A stretch of 64,000 nucleotides of DNA, taken from Acridotheres tristis. Lineage: Eukaryota > Chordata > Aves > Passeriformes > Sturnidae. A program made the translations under genes and the position numbers. The notes below the pieces were generated by a model. It saw only the letters and a program-made list of their open reading frames with translations, searched no databases and had not been told where the DNA came from. This document shows positions 1 through 10,560 of this stretch, in pieces. Every line of letters starts with the position of its first letter. Within the stretch, counting starts at the first letter, position 1. The DNA lies in contig CM072891.1 of the NCBI GenBank assembly GCA_037013685.1, positions 3,326,501-3,390,500 of the forward strand. Direction: 5' to 3'.

Positions 1-2300
1 ATCAAAAGTAACTTTCTTTTAAGGATAAGGCTAACATATGAAAAAGATGGATACTTTTCTTCATATGATTTCCTTGGTGATGGTGGTATTTACCTCCAGG
101 TTCTCTAAATCAGTATTGTTATGAGTGATTTATGAACAAAATGAGCTTTCAAAGGGGCTGGATACCACCCTAATGAAAAATTGTTTATGGTCCAGTGGGT
201 AAATACTAACTTCTGGCTTCATACTATAAACTGAACATAAGTGGATATCATCACAGGGAAGTTTGACTTTGTCAGAGTTTTAAGAAGCGACTTGTAAATT
301 ATAAAAGTCCAAGAATGTTCTCTGTGAAGAAAATGTTTCTGTCATATTTACATGGCCACGTTTATTTTGGTGACACCAGGCAAGCACTGTCTTCTGAAGT
401 GGACCGAAATGAAAAGTTAATGATACGTAGGATGACATGTAATAGTGTGAAAGTGTGTGTGAAAGTGACAGCATTTACTTCACTGAATACTCACAATGTA
501 AATCCAAAAATTACACATAATGTTAACTGGTCAGTATCATTCATCAGCAGCTGTGAAAAATCCCACACACAGATGAAAATGCTGTAGAAAATGCGCAGCA
601 GGTTCTGTGAAGGTTGATATTTTGCTGGTTTCCCACTTGGATTTATTGCTTCTGATTGAAGAATGAATGTTGCATGCTCTCCACAATGGGAAATTGTACT
701 GTTGGCATACTACGTTTTTCATACTGAAAAGAAGTTTCTTCCTTTCAAGAAACATGCTTACAGCAAATGCAAGATCAGGCTGTAACTACAGTGACCAGGG
801 CTAAAGTTAAGTGACAGAACTCTTGCCTCTGTTTTCCACAAAGAAAGGAATGTTGATTTTAAATGTAATCTTCAGTTTATATCTCCCCCTCTCTCACCAT
901 TATTTGAATTTTCAGAAATCCATCTCCTTCCCTGTACAATTCTTCAGAATTTCTTCTATCCAATTTCCTCCTAGATACAACAAATATGGCTTTAATATTG
1001 AATTTGCTGTACTTAATAAAACAAAGTGGAATTAAAAAATACCTGCCAAGTATCAAATTATTTTTCTTTTGCAATTGTCTCAAAATTTTTCCTACTTCCA
1101 TTTCCTGCCTTTAAAATCTTCTTTATGAGAAATTGTATATGTGTAATAACTAAATCATGACAGAGATGACTATAAGGCATTGAGCATGTATTGGTTTTGC
1201 CCCTTAGTTCCACCATCTGCTGTGATACGCACAGTGCACTTCCAAAAGAAAAATATTTTCTGCTTTAAGCTCATTATAGAACTGACAAAGATAGGAAAAT
1301 AATAATTCTCTACATTGTCGCTTTTGCTGTTTTAACATTTACCATCAACTGCTACTTAAATTCAGGTCATTACAAAGCACACTGCACAGTCTACTACACA
1401 AAAATACATGTCAGCATTCAATCAGTTCAGTTTGAAGAAACATAAAAGACTACCAAGATAAACCTTATGCTGTAAAATCAAGGTTATCAGGTTGATAGGA
1501 GACCTGAAGTTAGTTACAGTTCTTAGATTGTTCTGCATGTTTCTTCAAATGCAGAAAATTAATGCAATTTTTTTAAATCATAGAAATGTGTTAAATCTAC
1601 AAAAGTAATAGAGATCCACATCTTGTATATGAGAAAAATATGCATTTTCCCACAAAGGACCTATGGTCTCATTTTTATGGAGACAACATCCTACAGAACT
1701 AGCAAGAAAAAATGCTGATGCTGAAAAGTATGATAAAATATTACTGCCATACTCTATTTTGGTAAAACAGCAATATATTACATACACTGAAAATTAACTT
1801 AACCAGGAAGGCACATTTTTCAGAAGTTCAGGAAAACAAATTCAGTTTTATAAATAGTATGATCATGAAGTCATTCAAAACAATGGACCTTTCTCTCAAC
1901 TATAAAAAGCTTCTAGATATTTTTTCTAATGTATCTTTATAAAACCAGGTTTAAAAAAAAGGGAAAAGGAAAAAACCTTTTCATTAAACATATGCTATTC
2001 ATGCTGCTTGTTTTACCTTTACAGATACATTATATGCATATGAAGATAAATTATAGTACATAGAGATGCACAGTGACCAAAAATGAATTATTATTCACAT
2101 TTATTATATACTTTGGTAAAAGCATTGGTATGACTTTTTGCATGGTGACATTCTGTGCTCTGTCTGGAATTCACCCCTTACAAACTTTAGGAAATGCTGA
2201 AAAACATGTGGTTACTCATCATCAAGTTTATATAACCTTGCCCTGCATGAGAACTGCAACTGTCCCCTCCAAAATTAAAACAAAATAAGGAAGGGATACA
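1..2300. other. Unassigned AT-rich non-coding DNA
   Basis: I see no gene, RNA or interspersed repeat here. The longest ATG frame is 90 codons (315-587, plus). Its product has no recognisable motif and overlaps open frames on the other strand, which is chance behaviour in AT-rich DNA. Short A-runs near 1950-1975 are the only low-complexity sequence. Confidence 0.6.
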
Positions 2301-2334
2301 GGGGTTCCCTTCCCCCTTTGCCAAACGAATGTTT

Positions 2335-2512
2335 CTGTGTCCTGTCCAGGCTCCGGGAGAAGGAAGCTGGGTTCAGTTGTCAGAGTGCCAATGCTGTGGC
2401 TCAGGAGAATAGAGCTCCATTGCCTGTTTCTTGCACTGACGTCCTGTGTGAACTCGGGTAGCTCATGGTTCCCTCCCTTCCCCTGAAAAATGAGAATAGC
2501 ACTGTCCTAAAG
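2335..2512 (+). repeat. Degenerate MIR-like SINE remnant (tentative)
   Basis: This patch is clearly richer in G+C than its surroundings. From about 2443 it follows the order of the MIR 3' half: CTGTGTGA, a C-T-CGGG block where MIR has CTTGGGC, a CT-rich stretch where MIR has cctcagtttcc, then TGAAAAATGAGAATA where MIR has TGTAAAATGGGAATA. A CTGGGTTCA near 2367 fits the upstream tRNA-related part. Similarity is partial, with several gaps. MIR copies are known as old relics in amniote genomes, birds included. Family assignment is from memory of the consensus, so confidence is moderate. Confidence 0.42.
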
Positions 2513-2557
2513 CCAGCTGTGGCACTGCAAAATATCCAGATTGTATGAGAAATGGGA

Positions 2558-2558
<1 letters not shown>

Positions 2559-2590
<32 letters not shown>
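2559..2590. repeat. (TA)16 dinucleotide microsatellite
   Basis: An uninterrupted alternating TA run of 32 bases follows GGGAG and ends in AATAACAATAA. A 60-codon minus-strand frame crossing it encodes a Tyr-Ile run, an artefact of the repeat. Confidence 0.97.
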
Positions 2591-2593
<3 letters not shown>

Positions 2594-4052
2594 ACAATAA
2601 TGTCTGTTCTGCGGTTGGCTCATAGAAGTATTGCTGCACAACATACCTGGAATATAAAAATACACTTTCTCTTTCAAGTTATCCAACACAGATAAAAATG
2701 GCTGATTCTAACCATGTCAACATTTTTATTCTCAGAAAACTGAGAATAACAAAATCTGAGATTTTGGCATTGTGACATCACAACCTAATGTTACCCATCC
2801 ATTTAACCATTGTTAAATAAATGTTACCTCTCGTATTACTAGATTAGCCACAGACATGACCATGTTAAAGTATCCTAAACCAACATATTTTTGGATCTAG
2901 AGATTTGAGATATTTTTTAAATGTATAAGGGAATAGTACTGGGAGGCTAGTGGTATTGCTTGTACATAACACACACTTGATGATAAGTGTTGTACTGTTC
3001 CAGGCAGAACTGCTCTACTGAACTCAGTGATCAGTCTTCCATTTTTGTGATTCTGTCTTTCCTTCCGTACATTCTCATTTCAATTTATGAAAAAAATTAA
3101 TATTTGATTTATTTAATTGAAACGTATTCCTTTAATGATACTTGGAAATACCATTGAGTGTGGAAATCCTCTTGAGAAAAGTACTAACTGTATTTCCTTG
3201 ATTAGCTTATTACTTTTTATGGGAACATGCAAAAAAGGACAAAAAAGCTAACAACCATTTGAAATGAAATCACTTAGTCTTCATGGATAAGTATTTTCCT
3301 GTAAATATTTGATTCTCCATTTACCCACCATATGTCCAGTAAAAACAAGGGATGGAAAGTGGCCATTTCAATGACCTTGTGTCCCTCCCTTAGAGGAAGA
3401 CAGCTGACAGGTAGATATATGAACAGTTTGTTATTGTAGATTCCAGATCTTGTGATTATCTCTGACTCAACTTCTGGGGTTTTATCTGGAATTCCTGTGG
3501 CGGGTCAACTTGTGTACTACTCCTTGTCTTTACCTTGTGGTGACCCCAGGTTAAAAATACACCTTACAATAATACATAACAGTTTCCAAAATTACTGTTT
3601 GAATTGAAATAATGATGGCAAGCTCCAGATATAGAATGATCCAAAAGATATGTCTCAAAATGTAGACTTTAGTTTATCTATGAAGATGTTATCATTATGT
3701 TATCTATACTTTTTTGGTTTCATTTTCAGATCTATGTGATGCAGTAGGTACAGTAGGTAATTGCCATTCATTTTTTAATGAATAAACCATACAAATTTTA
3801 TCATCTTTCAGCATATTATGTGATACTTCCAGATGACATATTTTTAAAATATCTTGTTAGAATTACTTGGTGCTTATCTGATGAGGAAAGATAAGTATTT
3901 ACATCTAAATCTCTTTTATATGTTTGGAATATATGTCTATTCCTTGCCTCCACCCCTAAATAAATTTCAACTTCTATGATGTCATGTCCTTTGTATTAGG
4001 CAATTAGGCAGTAGACCTCTTCAAAAGCTTTATTATTTTCCTTATCACAGCA
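2591..4052. other. Unassigned non-coding DNA
   Basis: No open frame of note, no CR1 or LTR motif and no structured repeat were seen. Base composition matches the rest of the window. Confidence 0.6.
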
Positions 4053-4154
4053 ATAAAAAAAACAAAAAAACCCAAACCAAACCAAACCAAAAAAAGAAAA
4101 AACAAAAAAACCCCCAACCAAACAGAAAAAAAACACAAAAAACCCCCCCAAACC
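4053..4154. repeat. A/C-rich low-complexity tract (CCAAA-like)
   Basis: About 100 bases contain almost only A and C on the plus strand, with A-runs of up to eight broken by C-runs of up to seven. A short (CCAAA)n segment lies at about 4071-4090. Long A-rich tracts of this kind often decay from a retrotransposon poly(A) tail, but no element body is recognisable on either side. Confidence 0.85.
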
Positions 4155-7100
4155 TTTTAATTTTTGAGAGCTGTGGGTGTCTCACTTTTGAATGCGTCCT
4201 AGTAACCTAGGATAAGGTCATCTCTGGCCTTTCTTACATCAAAAAATAAATGCATTTTATCCCTCTTCCCCATAATTCACTTCCTCCTGTAGATAGCATA
4301 GATGTTCTGGCAGAGATCTGCTGACATTTTGCTTCCTTCTCATTAATCTCTATCTTCTGAGCCCTCATTATAGCACACCTATCATTCTCAGGGTAGTGTT
4401 GCAGGATTTCTCCAATTTCCTGTGGGAATATCTTTCTAGCAAGATGCAGAAGCCAGGAGAGAATTGTGACAATGCATTATAAAGTGAACAATGCACATGC
4501 TATTGGAGGACTAAGGGAAGAACAGGGGACAAGGGTTCTTGCTATTTTTGTTCATGTTTCAACACAAGAGTAGCCTCCCCTGCACGTAAACACAGGAAAA
4601 CAGGACATCTTCTCTTTCAAACTTGGACTTCAAACTGCAAGTTAGAGCAAGAACCTAAATTTGGGTGGTTTGCCATGGCTCGCTCCTGTCCCTGTGCTAT
4701 GATTTGCTGTTTCTCAGTAATACTGTCTCACTGGGATTTCCTGAAAGGTGCACAAGTACCAAGAAATACAGCAAAATAAATGGATCTTAAAAACAATAAA
4801 TTGCACTTCATTGGAGATTGAATTTATAATGCAGAAATATATATTTTTGATCTTTTTTTCCAGTTACAGTGGTGCACAACCTTTCTAACCACGCTTGGAT
4901 AAAAGAAACAAGAAGGAAATACCTAAAGGAGTCTACTGTCTCAACAAAGGCATGTGGATGTAGCTGTTGGGCAGATGTCTACCATTTTAGATACTCTATG
5001 GTATCAACCTTGCCTCCAACCATCACTCCAGAAACAGTCAATATTTCCATGTCTTGCAGCACATGTTCTGTCTCCACATGAATATCCCAGGTATCCCAGA
5101 ATATCTCAGAAGACACCAGATGTTTAGCTTAGAACTGGAGAGAACCCTTCACACCTGCATGCTGTGAGCCTTTTGAATGTGAACTCAATAAATCCACTAC
5201 AAGCCCCTCCTTGCCATGCAGGCACTGCACACCCAACTTCACTCAGCGTTTTTATGCTTCTCTGTAGCCATTTGATGAGGCTACTCTCAGAGGACAAAAG
5301 AATAATTCCCTCACTGCAAAGCTTTAGACCAATACTCTTTATCTTCTCAGGTTAGGAACATGATGAAGAGAAGATGAAATACGTGTTAAAGCAGTAATGC
5401 TTTAGAAATGAATAGGGAGAAGGTGAGATCCATGCTCCTTAAACCAGCTCTTCCCTTCTTTGCTTCCTGCTTTCTCAGCTGAATGAGAGGACAGATTTCT
5501 CAGCCAAAGAGGACAGATTTTTTACCTCCTCCCTATTTTCTCCACATGCCTGTACATTAAACTAGCTATAGTGCAACAAATTTGAAGTACATAAAAAATA
5601 CACATATAACAATTCTGTGTTTGCTTTGGAATAGTGCTTATAGCCAAAGTGGTGTTATACCAATTACTAGCTCTTTCCCAGAAAAAGTAACAATAGATTA
5701 TAATCCAAACTGTTTAGAGAAAACACATTGCTAGATGACCTGGGAAGTTCACTGTTGTAAATGTGGCTCTAGAATTTTTTCTTCTTGACACCATACTTCA
5801 CTGGAGAAGTTGAAGTGCTGTAATGTCATGGATGTTGACATAAAAAATGAAATAAAAAAATTAGCCTATGAAACAAGTTATCTGGCATTTAATGGTGGAA
5901 GGTTAAAGATGTTAAGATCAGAGCTGATCATGAAAAACTGGAAAACAAAAGAAGTAGCCTGTGAGCTATGGCTTTTAGGCATATAGGAAAATAAATCTCT
6001 GACTTGAAAGGTTTAATATCTAACCCCTTTACATTTTGCAAGGGAACTACTTATGGTGGGACATTCTGTGTCTCTGCTCAACAAGCCAACATGCTGGCAT
6101 ACAGTGGCTGAATCAGAAATATGGATTCACTGTCTAACCAATGTACTACTCAACATAAGGATGTTTGATTCTGCTCATGTTACCAATTTCTTTTAAGTTT
6201 ATTTGCTTCATCTGTGGAAACACTAACCTATTGTGTCAATAATATTATTCTAATGATGGAAGGAAAAAATTGAACAATTATCAAATAAACATTTGCAAAA
6301 AGACTGGCTATAGGGAAGGAAACAAACATCATATAAATAATGATTACATAGTATCTTCTGTTTGATAGTCTGAGTTACTGCTCTTCCTTCACTCATAAAA
6401 TGTTCTCTCCAGTTTTGTTCCTTCATACAAAATATCCTAACAGTCTGTTTATGGAAGAAATCATTCAGCTTATATCGTAACTGCCAGCTTCTTCTAAAAT
6501 GTCTATAATGCACATATTTGCATAACTCTACATGTTTTCAGGTGCAAAACATTATGGCTTCTGAATCAAAACACCACCTAACAAATGCTTAAGACCATCT
6601 TTACCCAAGAAATATCTTCACTGAGGTTGAAATAAAAGCAAAAGGGGGTGATTTTATAAATTGAAGCATGGCACATACACGTTTTAAAAAATATTCTGTA
6701 ACAAATAAAAGTGCAAATAAAAAATTAGAACATTTTCTTATTGACATAACTTGTGCTGTCATAATTTCAAAATGCCTCATTGAACTGAGGAGCCTGTTGC
6801 CACAGATAATATGCAGATGAAGTAGGAAGCAGACATATCTCATGTCTGCTTAAGCAAAGCAGACTGTACAGAAATATACAGAAATAGCTACATGGAAGCA
6901 TTAAGTACCTTACCAGCATGACAGTGAAAGAGTAAGCTTAAACTGGTGAGTTACATGATGAGAATACTGAAGTTTGAAGTCCTCAGTCCTAGCTAGATAT
7001 ATGCTTTTGATTCAATAATTTTCACTGCTTTTATCTGTTCTGCTCTTACTACACACACCAACATGGAAAACAATGGCTCTATTCTGGTCAACAGAAAAAT

Positions 7101-9228
7101 TAGATAATTGTTGTACAGGTAAAATAAATGTTTCTCCAAAGGATGTGGGTTTTATGGTTGTATCTGTTCATTCAGAGTCACCATTAAGGTCATAAAATTG
7201 TCAACTCACCTTTGTCAAGATTTGCAAATGAAAGATTAACAGTGTGAGTGCCCAGATTCTTTCTCAGAGTGCAGAGTTTTCTCAGTATTATTGACACAAA
7301 TGGGAAAAAGACTAATGATTGGAAGGTACTAAACACCTGCTTCTGGAAAACAAGCTTATTGAAGACAAGGCAAGACCTGACACCTTTCAAATAATTTCTT
7401 AAATCTTGTTGCATCTCCATCTCTAACACAAATCACAAAACAGAAGTTAAAAATTCTGATTGTATAAAAGCAAGAGATGCTTAACAAAGTCACATGAAAG
7501 CTACTTTTCACACATTAAATTTAACTAAGTGCAGAAAATCTGGAATGGTTCCTCTCCAGTGATAAAATGTGTGTTATGTTAATTTATTAATCACTCTTCT
7601 TTTGCTAACATTATCCCTAAGACATTATACCTCCCATATTCTTAAACAGGTGAGGGAGACTAACTGCACAATGTACATGGTAGCTAACAAAATAATTCAT
7701 GAATTGCCTAGGAAAAAACACACTTAAATAGATGGTATGCAACAGAGAAAGACAGTTGATAAAATATGGATTTTGCAAGCACCCATTAATCAAATAAATG
7801 CAAATATTTGGTTAGAAAATTGTCTTTCACAGATCAAAAAGAGTGAAAAGTATTGTCAAACAACACAAGTTGAGCATTTGGCTTGACATCAAAACAATTA
7901 CTGAGAAACAGTCAGTGTAGTCTTTATCTATATTCAGGGCATCTTCCTTTTTCTGGAGTGCCATTCCTGTTTCTAGGACCATCCAGAGAGGCAGGTGCAG
8001 TGCAAAGGAAATAGGAATAGTTCAGTCTACTCCTTGCTGTCTTAGTTGGTATTTGGTGTGCCATTACCTTATGCTAGGAAAAACAAATCAAAGCAGGACA
8101 TTTTGCCAGCAGATGATTTCATAGTAAAAGGAATAGCTAACAGTTGTAAGATATATATCAGCTCTGCTTGCTTGCACTGCAGATGTATCCATACTTTCAG
8201 TCATATTATGTTCTTTTTTTTTTCTTTTTTTTTTTAAATTCTATCATGTGGTATAAACGTGCCAATGGTCAGGATTCTCTGTGCCAGCAAATTCTAAAAG
8301 ATATTCTTAAAATAAACACATGATGAATGACAAGCAGCAATAGAAATCCATATGCTACCCAAAAGATAATGTAGCAGTGTTTCCTGAACAGCCTCCATGC
8401 TCCTTTATGGCAGAGATTAGATGGAACTAGAATTTAATCTGTCTGGCAGCAATTACAAATGAGGGATTCAGCAAAAATTTGGCTGTTCAAAATAGAGAAT
8501 TATGCTTACACTTGTGTGCATATTCAGTGGAAAAAAAGAACTTAGAGTATGTAATATATATGCTTTAAAAATTAGTCATTCGTTAAAATATATTACAGTC
8601 TTTTCCCCCCATAATTTCTTATTTTCAGCTGGCATTTCTTCTGTATAAAAGCATTAGAAAACTTGTAAAAAATCAAAAATAAACAACCTCTATTATATTT
8701 TCTTTATGAGAATATCTTTGCCTCAAAATGCCTCCACTGAATGTTCCACAAGATAGTTACATAATCCAATACATAGAGCTTGATTTTAACAGACCTGAAA
8801 TATATGTAAAGTGTTTTAAGTGTTTCTGCTTTTTTGATTCATTATACTAGAAAAGCTAAGTAATTTGAAGTATAAACTTAAAAAAAGGTTGTTAATACAA
8901 ACTCGGATTGAGAAAACAAAATACAAGGTCCAAAACTTACAAAAAATTATTTTTTGAAAACAAATCCTTACCATTTATTTAAAACTTGGGCTTTGTTTTA
9001 CAATACATAAAATATAAAGCTGATAGAACTATTGAAGGTTGCTTTAAAAAAAGGTTTTTTAAATTTAAGTTCTTATTTCATTCTCTATTTTGTTATTGAT
9101 TGCTAGCTACCTCTTTCAATTGAGCAAATAAAATTTAAATCACATACTCATATATTCTTTGCTTTCATTGGCAGTAGGGAAAAGCAGGACTATGTTTTGT
9201 AGGATCTTATTTTTTCTTACACTCCACT
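4155..9228. other. Unassigned AT-rich non-coding DNA
   Basis: No coding region, RNA gene or dated repeat was recognised across this 5 kb. The longest ATG frame is 87 codons (6250-6513, minus) with no family signature. A T-rich low-complexity stretch lies at about 8211-8235. The CTTTTTTTCCAG at 4853-4864 looks like a splice acceptor, but what follows is not recognisable coding sequence. Confidence 0.55.
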
Positions 9229-9288
9229 GAATGAAAGTGCATAGAAATGAAGTGCATAGAATGAAAGTGCGTGGAATGAAAGTGCACT
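9229..9288. repeat. 15 bp minisatellite, 4 copies
   Basis: Four head-to-tail 15 bp units of the form GAATGAAAGTGCATA occupy 9229-9243, 9244-9258, 9259-9273 and 9274-9288. Unit 2 differs from unit 1 by a shifted A, and units 3 and 4 differ in their last three bases. The array runs directly into the GAGAA microsatellite through a partial unit GAAAG. Confidence 0.9.
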
Positions 9289-9291
9289 GAA

Positions 9292-9455
9292 AGAAGAGAA
9301 GAGAAGAGAAGAGAAGAGAAGAGAAGAGAAGAGAAGAGAAGAGAAGAGAAGAGAAGAGAAGAGAAGAGAAGAGAAGAGAAGAGAAGAGAAGAGAAGAGAA
9401 GAGAAGAGAAGAGAAGAGAAGAGAAGAGAAGAGAAGAGAAGAGAAGAGAAGAGAA
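9292..9455. repeat. (GAGAA)n pentanucleotide microsatellite, 32 perfect full units
   Basis: From 9296 to 9455 the five-base unit GAGAA repeats 32 times without a single interruption, with four matching bases ahead of it. On the minus strand it reads (TTCTC)n and lies just beyond the 3' end of the minus-strand CR1 at 9456-10560. CR1 elements of that tail type end in ATTCT repeats, so the array most likely grew from the tail. An uninterrupted array this long should be highly length-variable between individuals. Confidence 0.98.
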
Positions 9456-10560
9456 GGTTTTCCTTCAGTTGGAAGGGACTTAAAACAATTATCCGACTAA
9501 CTGACCACTTCAGGGTTGACCAAGTTAGACCGTGTTAAGGGCATTGTCCAAATGTCTCTAAAATACTGACTGGCTTGGGGGACCAACTGTCTTCCCAGGA
9601 AGCCTGTTATAGAGTTTGACCACTCTCGGTAAAGAAATGTTTCCTAATGTCCAGTCTGAACCTCTCCTGGTTCAGACTTTGAACCATTCCCACATATCCT
9701 CTCACCAGATCCCAGGGAGAAGCATCGCTCTCTCCACATTCCCTGTCTTCAGGCCTGTTCTCAAGACATTCCTCTTCCCTTTTGTACTTGCTCCCAGCAT
9801 TACTCTGAATTAGGTACAGAATTCAGCACTTGGACTTGTTAAATTTCATCCCATTAATAATTTCCCAGTGATTTAATCTCTCTAGATCCCTCTGTAGGGT
9901 TTCCTGTCCGTTAAGAGAGTCAGCTGCACGTGATGGTTTTTGGTACCATCAGCACACTTGCTAACAGTGCATTCAGTTTCTGTATCCAGATCACTGATAA
10001 ATATATTGACCAGGACTGGCCCTATAATTGAGCCCTGAGGGACTCCCTTGGTGACCTGGTGATAAGTCACCACTTACACACAGCTCCATTCACTAGAACC
10101 TTTCAGCCCTACTGTCCAGCCAGCATACCACAAACCCACTCATCCCAGAGTTGGACAACTTATCCAGAAGGGACAGTTGTGCAAGAGGCTGTATCAAAAG
10201 CCTTACTAAAATCCAGAAAAACTACATTCACTACCTTCCCTTCATCCACTAGGCAGGTGACCTTATTATAAAAGGTTATCAGATTAGTTAAACAGGAATT
10301 ACCTTTTGTGAACCCCTGTTGTTTCTGCCTGATAACAGCATCGTTCTTTAAATGCCTTTCCATACTACCCAGTGTAATGTTCATAATTTTCACAGTGACT
10401 GAGCTTAGGCTAACACATCTGTAGTTCCTCAAGTCTTCCCTCACATCCTTTTTGTAAATTGGAATTACACTGGCTAGTTTTAGTCAACAGGGACATCCCC
10501 AGACTCTCAAGATAGTTGGTAGATTATCAAGATGGAAGCTGGTCTAACATCTGCTAACTC
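9456..10560 (-). mobile_element. CR1 LINE fragment (3' UTR plus broken reverse transcriptase), minus strand
   Basis: CR1 is the main non-LTR retrotransposon of birds. Read on the minus strand, 10444 to 10160 encodes a partial RT with RNYR, KQQGFTKGNSCLTNL and DEGKVVNVVFLDFSKAFD, which are CR1 RT blocks. Next, 10073 to 9882 encodes [14 protein letters not shown] and [10 protein letters not shown]. The catalytic box normally reading FADD is CADG here (about 9956-9945), so the polymerase is dead. Stops and frameshifts separate the blocks. The 3' UTR follows (about 9650-9456) with the CR1 phrases ACAGGCTTCCTGGGAAG and TCCCTTCCAACTGAA. It is shorter than usual, which suggests an internal deletion near 9700-9800. 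The element is 5'-truncated, as most avian CR1 copies are. Confidence 0.93.

Noticed and set aside
4853..5085. Pyrimidine tract plus CAG at 4853-4864 followed by an open stretch, a possible exon
   Set aside because: No convincing donor, no recognisable protein and no conserved codon pattern visible. Such tracts are common by chance.
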